A DNA stretch of 64,000 nt. It comes from Pseudomonadota bacterium (GTDB lineage: Bacteria; Pseudomonadota; Gammaproteobacteria; Steroidobacterales; Steroidobacteraceae). The notes under the pieces are model-generated. The model had not been told where the DNA came from and did no database searches. It was given only the letters and a program-made list of their open reading frames with translations. The position numbers and the translations under genes were made by a program. This document shows, one piece after another, positions 46,444-58,001 of the stretch; position 1 is the first letter of the stretch, and each line of letters starts with the position of its first letter. The stretch spans positions 1-64,000 of the forward strand of contig JAJYUA010000016.1 of the NCBI GenBank assembly GCA_021792755.1, in the 5' to 3' direction.

Positions 46444-47259
46444 TCAGCGGGCGACGAAAGCCCGCTCGATGAGGTAATCGCCGGCCTCGCCAATGTGCGG
46501 CGAGATCTTGAAGCCGCGCGCATCGAGCAGGGCGCAGGTGTCGGTGAGCATCGCGGGGCTGCCGCACACCATGGCCCGGTCTGCGGCCGGCTCGAGGGGC
46601 GGAAGCCCCAGGTCGTAGGAGAGCCTTGCGGACTCGATGAGGGTGGTGAGGCGGCCGCGATTGGCGTGCGGCTCGCGCGTCACGGCCGGGTAGTACAGCA
46701 GTTGCTTGCGCACGCACTCGCCCAGGAACTCATGGGATTTGAGCTCCTCGATGCGGTGCTTCACCACGGCGCTCTCGCGCGCCCAGCGCACCCCGTGCAC
46801 GAACACCACCCGCTCGAAGCGCTCGTAGGTCTCGGGGTCCTTGATCACGCTCATGAACGGCGCCGCGCCGGTGCCGGTGCAAAGCAGGTACAGACGCTTG
46901 CCGGGCTTCAGATCGTGCAGCACCAGAGTGCCGGTGGGCTTGCGGCTCACCAGCACCTCGTCGCCCTCGCGGATGTGCTGCAGGCGCGAGGTGAGCGGAC
47001 CGTCGGGCACCTTGATGCTGAGGAATTCCAGGTGCTCCTCGTGGTTGGCGCTGGCGATGCTGTAGGCGCGCAGCAGCGGGCGGCAGTCCACGTGCAGCCC
47101 CACCATCACGAATTGCCCGTTCTCGAAGCGCAATCCCGCATCCCGTGTCGTGGTGAATGTGAACTGCGTGTCGGTCCAGTGCCTGACCGTGAGAACGCGC
47201 TCGCTGCCGAATGCCGCCAAGAGGATGCACCTGTATCCGGGAATTTCCAGGGCGCGCAT
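46444..47259 (-). CDS. fpr: Ferredoxin--NADP reductase
   Basis: A 271-residue FAD flavoprotein exchanging electrons between NADPH and ferredoxin or flavodoxin. Recognisable segments are VRHWTDTQFTFTTTRD, the FAD-binding RAYSIASANHEEHLEF, VSRKPTGTLVLHDLKPG, the NADP-binding LLCTGTGAAPFMSVIKD and the terminal HIGEAGDYLIERAFVAR. This is the proteobacterial Fpr type (about 258 residues); the first 15 residues are extra and an internal start near VLTVRHW is possible. It is divergent from an SDR gene and convergent with the MFS transporter. Confidence 0.93.
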   Translation of the reverse strand: MRALEIPGYRCILLAAFGSERVLTVRHWTDTQFTFTTTRDAGLRFENGQFVMVGLHVDCRPLLRAYSIASANHEEHLEFLSIKVPDGPLTSRLQHIREGDEVLVSRKPTGTLVLHDLKPGKRLYLLCTGTGAAPFMSVIKDPETYERFERVVFVHGVRWARESAVVKHRIEELKSHEFLGECVRKQLLYYPAVTREPHANRGRLTTLIESARLSYDLGLPPLEPAADRAMVCGSPAMLTDTCALLDARGFKISPHIGEAGDYLIERAFVAR

Positions 47260-47428
47260 TGTAGCGGGGCGAGGCGGTCGCAGAAGCGCTTTTGCGCTAT
47301 TCCCTCATAATCCTGCGGCATATGAGAATTGCCGCATCTGCGCAGCGGCGGCGCGGGAAGCGCGATCGATCGGCTGATATCATCGAGCCGGCGGCGCATT
47401 GTGCGCGCTTCGATCAGCAGGGGGACTC

Positions 47429-48280
47429 ATGGGGGAGCCGGACACTTCGGGCGGTCTGCGGGGCCGCACGCTGTTCATCACGGGGGCGAGCCGGGGCATC
47501 GGCCTGGCGATCGCGCTGCGGGCGGCGCGCGACGGGGCGAACGTGGCGGTGGCGGCCAAGACCACCGAGCCGCACCCGAAGCTGCCCGGCACCATCCACA
47601 CCGCCGCTGCACAGATCGAGGCGGCGGGGGGCAAGGCGCTGCCGATCGCGGTGGACGTGCGGGACGAGGAGCAGGTCAGATCCGCCATCGAGCGAACGGC
47701 GCAGGTCTTCGGCGGGATCGATATTCTGGTGAACAACGCCAGCGCGATCAGCCTGACGCCGACGGCCTCGACGGACATGCACCGGTTCGATCTGATGCAC
47801 GGCGTCAATGCGCGCGGCACGCTGCTGTGCTCGAAGCTGTGCCTGCCGTTTCTGGAGCGCGCCGCCAATCCGCATATCCTGGTGCTGGCGCCGCCATGCA
47901 CGCTCGAGCCGCGCTGGTTCGCGCCTCATTTGCCGTACTCGCTGGCGAAGTTCGGCATGAGCCTGTGTGTGCTCGGGCTCTCCGGGGAGCTGCGGGCCCG
48001 GGGCATCGCGGTGAACGCGCTCTGGCCCCGCACCCTCATCGGCACCGCGGCCCTGCGGGTCGCCCTGCAGGGCGCGCCTGCCGAGGCGCTGCGCCGCGTG
48101 CGCTCGCCGCAGATCGTCGCGGATGCCGCGTATGCCATCCTCAGGCGCGACAGCCGAAGCTTCTCGGGCAACTTCTGCATCGATGAGCAGGTGCTCAGGG
48201 AGGAGGGTGTCGCCGACTTCTCCCCCTACCGCGATCCCTCGGTGCGGGAGGAGGATCTGCTGACGGACCTGTTCGTCTAA
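47429..48280 (+). CDS. HSDL2-like short-chain dehydrogenase/reductase
   Basis: A 283-residue SDR. The nucleotide motif TGASRGIG is at 18-25, NNAS follows in the middle, and the catalytic YxxxK is YSLAK. The loop before it reads LVLAPPCTLEPRWFAPHLPY and the downstream part NALWPRTLIGTAAL, the HSDL2-like pattern, which lacks the usual catalytic serine at the expected place. HSDL2 proteins are linked to fatty or branched acyl metabolism in eukaryotes. It converges on the GntR regulator of the leucine cluster with a 4-bp stop overlap. ATG 47429 has AGCAGGGGG upstream. Confidence 0.88.
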   Translation: MGEPDTSGGLRGRTLFITGASRGIGLAIALRAARDGANVAVAAKTTEPHPKLPGTIHTAAAQIEAAGGKALPIAVDVRDEEQVRSAIERTAQVFGGIDILVNNASAISLTPTASTDMHRFDLMHGVNARGTLLCSKLCLPFLERAANPHILVLAPPCTLEPRWFAPHLPYSLAKFGMSLCVLGLSGELRARGIAVNALWPRTLIGTAALRVALQGAPAEALRRVRSPQIVADAAYAILRRDSRSFSGNFCIDEQVLREEGVADFSPYRDPSVREEDLLTDLFV

Positions 48281-49008
48281 CCGATCCGGTGTCCGAGCTC
48301 GATGCCGGCGAGCTCGTAGCCTCTCCTGAAGTCGCGGATGTGGCGCGCCATCCAGGTGCGCGCCGACTCGGGGTCCTTACGGCCGACCGCCTCCAGAATC
48401 CGCCGCTGGGCGGTGGCGATGCGCGAGCGCGCCTGATGCACCTGGTCGATCATGTCGCGCAGCGAGGGCTCGAGCAGGTTGATGAGCGGCTCCTGCACCA
48501 GGGCGAAGACCTGATTGTGGGTGGCCCCGCCCAGGCCGCGGAAGAACTCCGCAGCGTGATGCACGGCCCTCTCGGTGCCGGCGTTGTCTTCATCGAAGCG
48601 CGCGCGCGCCGCCGCGAGCCGCTCGAGATCCGCCTCGGTCCGCTCGCGGGCCGCGATCTGCGCGATCGGCGGCTCGTAGTGCGTCAGCGCCTCCCACACC
48701 TCGAAGAAGGTCACATCGTGCAGCGCCAGGGCGCGGCTGACGTCCTTGGCGACCTCCCGATGCCGGGGGCGGCTCACCGTCATGAGTTTCGAGCCCGGAC
48801 GGCGCTCGAGCAGGCCGTTGCTTTCCAGCTCGCGCAGCGCTTCGCGCACCGTCGAGCGGTTGACCCCGAGCTGGCGCGCGAGCTCGGTTTCCGGCGGCAG
48901 CCGCTCGCCCTCGCGCAGCGCCCTGCTGAGGATGCGCTCGGTGATGGCGGCGGCGACCTTCCGATAGGCCGGCGCGAGCGGGATCTGCTCGAACTGGACG
49001 CTCATCAT
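48277..49008 (-). CDS. GntR/FadR-family regulator, candidate leucine-degradation repressor
   Basis: A 243-residue regulator: N-terminal winged helix (LPPETELARQLGVNRSTVREAL, split here as ELARQLGVNRSTVREALREL) and a C-terminal all-helical FCD-type ligand domain from about residue 90, with histidines available for metal binding (HHAAEFF, MARHIRDF). It follows isovaleryl-CoA dehydrogenase on the same strand by 13 bp, so it is co-transcribed with it. The palindrome GATTGTCTGACAATC in the divergent ivd/mccB promoter is the type of site FCD regulators bind. Probable effector: an acyl-CoA or branched-chain intermediate; this is inference. Confidence 0.9.
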   Translation of the reverse strand: MMSVQFEQIPLAPAYRKVAAAITERILSRALREGERLPPETELARQLGVNRSTVREALRELESNGLLERRPGSKLMTVSRPRHREVAKDVSRALALHDVTFFEVWEALTHYEPPIAQIAARERTEADLERLAAARARFDEDNAGTERAVHHAAEFFRGLGGATHNQVFALVQEPLINLLEPSLRDMIDQVHQARSRIATAQRRILEAVGRKDPESARTWMARHIRDFRRGYELAGIELGHRIG

Positions 49009-49021
49009 CTGACGGATCCCC

Positions 49022-50209
49022 TCACGCGGCGCTCTCGAAGAGCTCCCGCCCGATCAACATGCGGCGGATCTCCTGCGTGCCGGCGCCGATCTCGTACAGC
49101 TTCGCATCGCGCAGCAGCCGTCCGGCCGGGTAATCGTTGATGTAGCCGTTGCCGCCGAGCGTCTGGATGGCCTCGAGCGAGACGCGCGTGGCATTTTGCG
49201 CCGCGAACAGGATGCAGGCGGCGGCATCGCGCCGTCTCACCTGACCCGCATCGCAGGCGCGCGCGACGGCATGCACGAAGGCGCGCGAGGCGCTGAGCGC
49301 GGTGTACATGTCGGCGATCTTGGCCTGCATCAGCTCGAACGTCCCTATGGGCTGCCCGAACTGCTTGCGCTCGCGCACATAGGGCAGGGCGAGGTCGAGC
49401 GCCGCCGCCATCAGGCCGAGAGGCCCTCCGGCGAGCACCACCCGCTCGTAGTCGAGGCCGCTCATCAACACGCCCACTCCGCCGTTCTCGGCTCCCAGGC
49501 GGTTGGCCTCCGGGACGCTGCAGTTCTCGAACACGAGCTCGCAGGTGCTCGAGCCGCGCATGCCGAGCTTGTCGAGCTTCTGCGCGCTGGAAAAGCCGGG
49601 CAAGTCCCGCTCCACGATGAAGGCGCTGATGCCGCGCGGGCCCGCGGCAGGGTTGGTTTTGCCGTACACGACGAGCACGTCCGCATCCGGGCCGTTGGTG
49701 ATCCACATCTTGCGTCCGTTCAGAACGTAGTGCCCGCCGCGCTTCTCTGCCCGCAGCTGCATGGAGGTCACGTCCGAGCCGGCCTGCGGCTCGGACATGG
49801 CGAGCGCGCCGACGTGCTCGCCGCTGACGAGCCGCGGAAGGTACCGATCACGCTGCTCGTCGGTGCCGTTGAGGCGCAGCTGGTTGACGCAGAGGTTGGA
49901 ATGCGCCCCGTAGGAAAGTCCCACGGCGCCCGAGGCGCGCGAGATCTCCTCCATCGCGACCACGTGCGCCAGGTAGCCGAGGCCGGCGCCGCCCCAGCGC
50001 TCCGGCACGGTGATGCCGAGCAGGCCGAGCTGGCCGAGCTCGGGCCAGAGTGTGCGCGGAAACTCGTTGCTGCGGTCGATGCGGTCGGCGAGCGGGGCGA
50101 TGCGCTCGGCGGCGAACCGGCGCACCAGCCGGCGGATTTCCTCGGTGGCCTCATCGAGGCCAAAGCCGCTCTCGATCGAGTCATGGACGCTCATGAGCTT
50201 GTCTTCCAT
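49022..50209 (-). CDS. ivd: Isovaleryl-CoA dehydrogenase
   Basis: A 395-residue FAD acyl-CoA dehydrogenase that oxidises isovaleryl-CoA to 3-methylcrotonyl-CoA in leucine breakdown. Family features are [20 protein letters not shown], the FAD/ETF region [20 protein letters not shown], the [16 protein letters not shown] segment carrying the catalytic glutamate typical of isovaleryl-type enzymes, and the C-terminal [20 protein letters not shown] and [19 protein letters not shown]. Divergent placement next to both methylcrotonyl-CoA carboxylase genes confirms the substrate. The start lies 50 bp from the mccB start across a shared promoter. Confidence 0.95.
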   Translation of the reverse strand: MEDKLMSVHDSIESGFGLDEATEEIRRLVRRFAAERIAPLADRIDRSNEFPRTLWPELGQLGLLGITVPERWGGAGLGYLAHVVAMEEISRASGAVGLSYGAHSNLCVNQLRLNGTDEQRDRYLPRLVSGEHVGALAMSEPQAGSDVTSMQLRAEKRGGHYVLNGRKMWITNGPDADVLVVYGKTNPAAGPRGISAFIVERDLPGFSSAQKLDKLGMRGSSTCELVFENCSVPEANRLGAENGGVGVLMSGLDYERVVLAGGPLGLMAAALDLALPYVRERKQFGQPIGTFELMQAKIADMYTALSASRAFVHAVARACDAGQVRRRDAAACILFAAQNATRVSLEAIQTLGGNGYINDYPAGRLLRDAKLYEIGAGTQEIRRMLIGRELFESAA

Positions 50210-50214
50210 AAAGG

Positions 50215-50240
50215 TACAATTGTATGATTGTCTGACAATC
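50215..50240. promoter_or_regulatory. Palindromic operators in the ivd/mccB divergent promoter
   Basis: TACAATTGTA (50215-50224) is a perfect 10-bp palindrome. GATTGTCTGACAATC (50226-50240) is a perfect 7-bp inverted repeat around one base. On the plus strand TTGTCT (50199-50204) and TATGAT (50223-50228), 18 bp apart, form a plausible promoter for mccB that the second palindrome overlaps. The TTGTC-x-GACAA core is typical of GntR/FadR-type operators. The regulator encoded two genes away is the likely ligand. Confidence 0.65.
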
Positions 50241-50259
50241 CTGCTCTGGTGACAAGTCC

Positions 50260-51864
<1,605 letters not shown>

Positions 51865-51869
51865 GGGCG

Positions 51870-53864
<1,995 letters not shown>

Positions 53865-53934
53865 ATTTAGCCTCCGTTCAGCGTCCCTGGGAAACAATGC
53901 CGGCATCCGGATGTCAGGGGAGCGCAGTGGTACC

Positions 53935-54570
53935 ATGAACAAGTCGTTGCTGGTGGGTATGGCCCTCGGCGGGGCCGCCGCCGTCGCCACCGGCGCCTTC
54001 GCCGGCTATAAGCTCGGCTCGCATGACCCGCAAAGCGGTGCGCAAGGCGCGGCGAGTGCCCGATTGCAAGCGAGCGAGAGCGGCGCGCCTCGGGGCCGCC
54101 AGCGGCCGAAACCGACGGCTCTGCAGTATGCCCGGGTGGTGCAGGTGATTCCGCTGACGCGCCAGATCGTCACCCCCACGCGGGAATGCCATGACGTGAC
54201 GGTCACGCGGGTGCGCCCGGCGAGCGACACTCACCAGATCATCGGCAGCATCGCAGGCGCGCTGATCGGCGGGTTGGTCGGCAATCAGATCGGCGGCGGC
54301 ACGGGCAAGGACATCGCGACAGCCGCCGGCGTGGCCGCCGGCGGCTATGCCGGCAACCGGATCGAGAAGCGCATCCAGGACAGCAACACGTACACGACCA
54401 CCGAGCCCGTCTGCCGGACCGTCTACCGCAAGACTCTCGAGCCCGATGGCTACCGGGTGCGCTATCGGCTGAACGGCCGGCAAGGCACCGTGCGCATGAC
54501 CCACGACCCTGGGCGGCGGATCCCGGTGCGCAACGGGCTGCTCGAGTTCAGCGCCGGCCAGAGCACCTGA
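53935..54570 (+). CDS. Glycine-zipper (2TM) envelope protein
   Basis: A 211-residue exported or membrane-anchored protein. The N-terminus (SLLVGMALGGAAAVATGAFA) is a signal or anchor segment. The glycine-zipper domain (IIGSIAGALIGGLVGNQIGG and AAGVAAGGYAGNRIEKRIQD, residues about 101-145) is the SlyB/17-kDa surface antigen type. Two cysteines flank the zipper (ECHDVTVTR and EPVCRTVYR) and could form a disulfide. There is no lipobox, unlike SlyB. It lies 70 bp after liuD but probably has nothing to do with leucine metabolism. Its stop is one base from the convergent glycosylase stop. Confidence 0.85.
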   Translation: MNKSLLVGMALGGAAAVATGAFAGYKLGSHDPQSGAQGAASARLQASESGAPRGRQRPKPTALQYARVVQVIPLTRQIVTPTRECHDVTVTRVRPASDTHQIIGSIAGALIGGLVGNQIGGGTGKDIATAAGVAAGGYAGNRIEKRIQDSNTYTTTEPVCRTVYRKTLEPDGYRVRYRLNGRQGTVRMTHDPGRRIPVRNGLLEFSAGQST

Positions 54571-54571
54571 G

Positions 54572-55174
54572 TCAGGCCCGAGTGCTGCGGGCGGCTCGCC
54601 TCTTGCCCCGGGAGGGCGCCTTGGAGACGTGGGGGGAGTCGAGGTCGAAGAATCGCCAGGGCCGCCGGGCCCACGGCCCGGCGTAATCCACCCCGATGCG
54701 CGGGCTTTGTCCGATGCGCACCGGGGGGGCGGGCGGGCCCCGCTCGATCCACAGCGCGCTCTCGCAAAGATCCGCCCCGTTGAGTCTGCGGTCGATATCC
54801 ATCGCCCGGCACAGCAGCCCCGGTCCGCAGGCGCGCTGCAGGATGCCGGTCACAGGCTCGGCGGCCCGCAGCAGCACCGCGTGCGGCACCCCCTCGGCCG
54901 CCGTCACCACGTTGAGGCAGTGCCAGAAGCCGTAGATGAAATAGACATATGCGTGGCCGGCGGGACCGAACATGACCTCGGTGCGCGCGGTGCGGCCGCG
55001 GGAGGAATGCGCGGCGCGGTCCTCGGGCCCCTGATACGCCTCGGTCTCGACGATCCGGCCGATGCGCACCCCGCGGCCGCTCCCATGCACCAGGTGCATC
55101 CCGAGCAGCTCGCGGGCCACGGTCAGGGTGTCCTGCATGTAGAAATCGCGGGCAAGCTTGCGGCAGGCGGCCAT
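54572..55174 (-). CDS. mpg: 3-methyladenine DNA glycosylase (AAG/MPG family)
   Basis: A 200-residue alkyladenine DNA glycosylase that excises alkylated purines in base-excision repair. Typical segments are LARDFYMQDTLTVARELLGM, the catalytic-glutamate strand RIVETEAYQGPEDRAAHSSR, the base-flipping loop VMFGPAGHAYVYFIYGFWHC, and GPGLLCRAMDIDRRLNGADL. The start MAACRKLARDF at 55174 gives family length; the longer reading to 55294 is basic and without homology. The last residues (PSRGKRRAARS) form a basic tail. Confidence 0.92.
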   Translation of the reverse strand: MAACRKLARDFYMQDTLTVARELLGMHLVHGSGRGVRIGRIVETEAYQGPEDRAAHSSRGRTARTEVMFGPAGHAYVYFIYGFWHCLNVVTAAEGVPHAVLLRAAEPVTGILQRACGPGLLCRAMDIDRRLNGADLCESALWIERGPPAPPVRIGQSPRIGVDYAGPWARRPWRFFDLDSPHVSKAPSRGKRRAARSTRA

Positions 55175-55344
55175 GGATTGCGATGGTACAACGTCGCGCC
55201 CATGGTCCGCGCCGCACCGTCCCGGCCGGGAGAGCGGCGCGGGCGCACTGCGAGCGGCGGGCACGGCATCCTGCCTGAGTCCGGCCTCGCGCACGGCCGC
55301 GGCACGCGATCGGCAGTCCGCCTCGCGCCTGCCAACGCGGGGCC

Positions 55345-55965
55345 TCAGCCCTCGGTATCGAGGACCATCCGCACCAGCTGGGCAAAGGAGGACGCGCCCA
55401 TCTTTTCCATGACCCGCGCGCGATGGATCTCTACCGTGCGCTGGCTCACCCCCAGGTCCGCGGCCACCACCTTGTTGGGCTTGCCGCGGGTGATCAGGGC
55501 CAGCACCTCGTGCTCGCGCGGGGTGAGGGAGGTGAGCCGGTCCCGGATGCGGTCCTTTTCCTTCAACTCCTGGCGCGTGCGGTGGTCTCCCTCGAGCGCC
55601 CGCTGCACCCGATCGAGCAGATCCTGGTCGCGGAAGGGCTTCTGCAGGAAGTCGAATGCTCCGTGCTGCATGGCTTCGACGGCCATCGGGATATCGCCGT
55701 GGCCGGTAATGAAGATGACCGGGATCGTGGCGCCGCGCACGTTCAGCATCTGCTGCAGCTCGAGCCCGCTCATGCCCGGCATGCGCACATCGAGCACCAC
55801 GCAGCCCGGGTGCCTGGGATCGTAGCCGGCGAGGAATTCCTGGGCACTGCTGTAGGCGGTCGCGGGCAGTCCCACGGACTTCAGCAGCAGCCGCAGCGAG
55901 GCACGCACCGCCTCGTCGTCATCGACGACGAAAACCGTCGATTGGGGTTCTCTGGGCTTTTCCAT
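55345..55965 (-). CDS. FixJ-family response regulator, orphan
   Basis: A 206-residue FixJ/TodT/NarL-type regulator. Receiver: acidic Asp15-Asp17 cluster (VVDDDEAV), phospho-acceptor Asp59 (CVVLDVRMPGMSG), Thr88 (ITGHGD) and Lys109 (FLQKPF). Linker: KEKDRIRDRLTSLTPRE. LuxR-type HTH: HEVLALITRGKPNKVVAADL and VSQRTVEIHRARVMEKM. The GHGDIPMAVEAM pattern is typical of FixJ proteins paired with FixL-like PAS kinases; no such kinase is in the window. Divergent from the DksA-like gene across a hairpin-rich 257-bp gap. Confidence 0.92.
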   Translation of the reverse strand: MEKPREPQSTVFVVDDDEAVRASLRLLLKSVGLPATAYSSAQEFLAGYDPRHPGCVVLDVRMPGMSGLELQQMLNVRGATIPVIFITGHGDIPMAVEAMQHGAFDFLQKPFRDQDLLDRVQRALEGDHRTRQELKEKDRIRDRLTSLTPREHEVLALITRGKPNKVVAADLGVSQRTVEIHRARVMEKMGASSFAQLVRMVLDTEG

Positions 55966-56222
55966 GGGCGGATTACCGGTGCGCCGGGGCGAGCCGGCGG
56001 CGCTCTGGGTGGGGTTGTCGGAAAGGCATGGACATGGGTTGCTTGCCTGCGAGAGTATGTTGCCGGCAAGCCATGCGGCGCGCTAGGTATTTTCCGCAAC
56101 GGGTCACATGGCGGCATGCGGCAGGCAAAAACCACGCTTTTTTGCCGGCCGCTGCGCTCGGCCGGGCACGAGCTGCGCAGCCGGCGCTTTCTGAGGGTCC
56201 GGTTGACAGTCCGGAGGCTGCA
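55966..56222. promoter_or_regulatory. Divergent region with two inverted repeats
   Basis: No gene is seen. GCTTGCC (56041-56047) pairs with GGCAAGC (56065-56071), and the flanking GCATG (56026-56030) with CATGC (56072-56076), giving an extended bulged hairpin or dyad. A second dyad GGCAAAAA (56124-56131) pairs with TTTTTGCC (56139-56146) and ends in a T-tract, resembling an intrinsic terminator on the plus strand or a regulator site. Both contain the GGCAA half-site. Confidence 0.45.
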
Positions 56223-56549
56223 ATGGATACAGAAGCGGTACGCACACGTCTGTTGAAGCGCCGAGAGGAGCTGCAAACGCGGGCAAGCAGCGCCCGGGCG
56301 GATCTGCGCCATGAATCAGACCCGCTGAGCGCGGATTTCGCCGAGCAGGTGACCCAGCGTGAGACCGACGAGGTGCTGGGGGCGATCTCCGAGTCGGCGC
56401 GCGAGGAGCTCAGGCGGATCCAGGCCGCCCTGAGACGGCTCGATGAGGGCGTCTATACCACTTGCTCGGTGTGCGGCGAGCCGATCGAGGAGGGCCGGCT
56501 CGCGGCCGTTCCCTACACCGACCGCTGCCGCACCTGCGCCAAGGGGTGA
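56223..56549 (+). CDS. DksA/TraR-type zinc-finger protein
   Basis: A 108-residue small DksA/TraR relative. A helical coiled-coil hairpin (residues about 5-70) precedes the four-cysteine zinc finger CSVCGEPIEEGRLAAVPYTD with CRTC. DksA proteins insert their coiled coil into the RNA polymerase secondary channel and work with ppGpp. The acidic tip residues of DksA (DxxDxA) are not clearly present: the nearest sequence is DPLSADFAEQ. It may therefore not reproduce full DksA function. ATG 56223 begins MDTEAVRTRLLKRREEL. Confidence 0.88.
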   Translation: MDTEAVRTRLLKRREELQTRASSARADLRHESDPLSADFAEQVTQRETDEVLGAISESAREELRRIQAALRRLDEGVYTTCSVCGEPIEEGRLAAVPYTDRCRTCAKG

Positions 56550-56733
56550 GCGGGGAGAGCGCGCGAGCGATCGCACGGGGCGAGTCGCACGCCCCCGGGG
56601 CGGGGGCCGCGCGGTTTCGCGCAGCAGCGATGGCGAAGCGAAATGGACGCCTCGGGGCTTGCAAGGAGGAGGGTCGGCGCAGTGCAATGCCCGCTGCGAT
56701 GTGCCTTAAGGGGCGCAGGAGCCCGCTCACCGT

Positions 56734-57549
56734 ATGACTCATCCGAAACCTTCCGGCGTCATCACCCTCACCACGGACTTCGGTCATCAGGGGCCGTTTG
56801 TCGGGGTGATGAAAGGGCGCATCCTCGGCCGCTTTCCGCAGGCGCAACTGGTGGATCTCACGCACGAGATTCTGGTGCACTGGCCGGCCGAGGCCGGCTT
56901 CTGGCTCTCGAGGTCGTTCGATTACTTCCCGCCCGGCACGGTGCACGTGGCCGTGGTGGACCCGGGCGTGGGTACTTCGCGGGATATCCTCGTGGTGAGC
57001 GCGGCGGGCCATCTGTTCACCGCCCCGGACAATGGCCTGCTGGCCCCCATCGTGGCCCGCCACCCCGAGACCGAGATCGTGCGGCTGCGCGCCGAAGGCC
57101 TGGCCCTTCTCAAGATTCAGCACGCCAGCGCCACCTTTCACGGCCGGGATATCTTCGCGCCCATCGCGGCCGAGCTCGCCTCGGGGCGCTGCCGCCTGTA
57201 CGAGCTCGGCGAGCCGGCGCAAGCGCACTCCCTGGTACCGGCCTGGGTCGAGGAGCCGCTTGCCGAGCCGGGCGCCGTGACCGGTCTCGTCATCAGCATC
57301 GACCACTTCGGCAATCTGATCACCACTATCGAGGCTCCCCTCCTCGAGCGCCTGCGGCTGCCGCTGGTCCATGCGGGCCACCACACCATGCCGCTGCTGC
57401 GCACGTACGGGGAGGCCCGCCCGGGTCAGTACCTCGCCCTGGTCAATTCCTTCGGGGTGGTGGAGATCGCCCGAGCCGAGCAGAGCGCCGCCGAAGGCTT
57501 AGGTCTCGGCCGGGGTGCGCCGGTCATCGTGAGGGACAGGATGAACTAA
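56734..57549 (+). CDS. SAM hydroxide adenosyltransferase (DUF62 family)
   Basis: A 271-residue member of the chlorinase/fluorinase-like DUF62 family, which hydrolyses S-adenosylmethionine to adenosine and methionine. Motifs are ITLTTDFGHQGPFVGVMKGR, VDLTHEI, VAVVDPGVGTSRDILVV, HLFTAPDNGLLAPI, the active-site TFHGRDIFAPIAAELASG, and ISIDHFGNLITTI near the C-terminus. No halogenase-specific features are claimed. A 184-bp gap precedes it, without a recognised gene. The physiological role (SAM level control) is inferred from the family. Confidence 0.9.
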   Translation: MTHPKPSGVITLTTDFGHQGPFVGVMKGRILGRFPQAQLVDLTHEILVHWPAEAGFWLSRSFDYFPPGTVHVAVVDPGVGTSRDILVVSAAGHLFTAPDNGLLAPIVARHPETEIVRLRAEGLALLKIQHASATFHGRDIFAPIAAELASGRCRLYELGEPAQAHSLVPAWVEEPLAEPGAVTGLVISIDHFGNLITTIEAPLLERLRLPLVHAGHHTMPLLRTYGEARPGQYLALVNSFGVVEIARAEQSAAEGLGLGRGAPVIVRDRMN

Positions 57550-57562
57550 CCCCTTGCGCCTC

Positions 57563-57590
57563 TTGCTCCGCGGCCGAATTTCATTATAGT
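57563..57590 (+). promoter_or_regulatory. Sigma-70 promoter upstream of the lysAC operon
   Basis: TTGCTC (57563-57568) and TATAGT (57585-57590) are 16 bp apart, 67-94 bases before the ATG at 57657. A second AT-rich stretch (CTATATTG) lies 30 bases further on. The promoter would drive the small acidic gene and probably lysAC, mrcB and the TPR lipoprotein, which follow without an obvious terminator. Confidence 0.5.
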
Positions 57591-57656
57591 TCGCTGTCTT
57601 GCTGCATGCCGAGTTCGCACTACTATATTGATTTGACTCAGGATTTGCACCGCTAG

Positions 57657-57872
57657 ATGTCGGAACGAGACACCGAGAGCTTCGAACTCGACGAGGAATT
57701 CCTTGGCGGGGCCTCCGAGGAGAGCGCCGACTATGACCGGCTGCTCGATCGGGTGGACAAGCGCCGCAATATTCCGGTCAAGCGCGGCAAGGCTGCGTGG
57801 AGCCGGCTCGAGGAAGTCCTGGCGGACAAGAAGCTCGAGAAGGATCTTCGCGATTTCGACGAAGAGCTTTAG
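57657..57872 (+). CDS. Small acidic protein of unknown function
   Basis: I do not recognise this 71-residue product. It is acidic at both ends (SERDTESFELDEEFLGG, LEKDLRDFDEEL) with a basic centre (DKRRNIPVKRGKAAW) and is predicted helical near its C-terminus (SRLEEVLADKKLEKDL). Coding status rests on a plausible promoter upstream, clean start and stop, sequence character unlike frame shadows, and its place 129 bp before lysAC. It loosely resembles small putative envelope-integrity proteins with an RRxxExxLExxxLxxxL pattern, but this is only suggestive. Confidence 0.65.
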   Translation: MSERDTESFELDEEFLGGASEESADYDRLLDRVDKRRNIPVKRGKAAWSRLEEVLADKKLEKDLRDFDEEL

Positions 57873-58001
57873 CGCTTCACCCAAGCGCAGAGCCGATTCG
57901 ATCGACGTAAGAGCAGGGCGACCGAAACCCGGTACCGCCAAGGGGTCTGCTCGACCTCGAGAGTCTGATCCGGCCGCCCCGCCGGCCGGCCAGGAATACC
58001 C

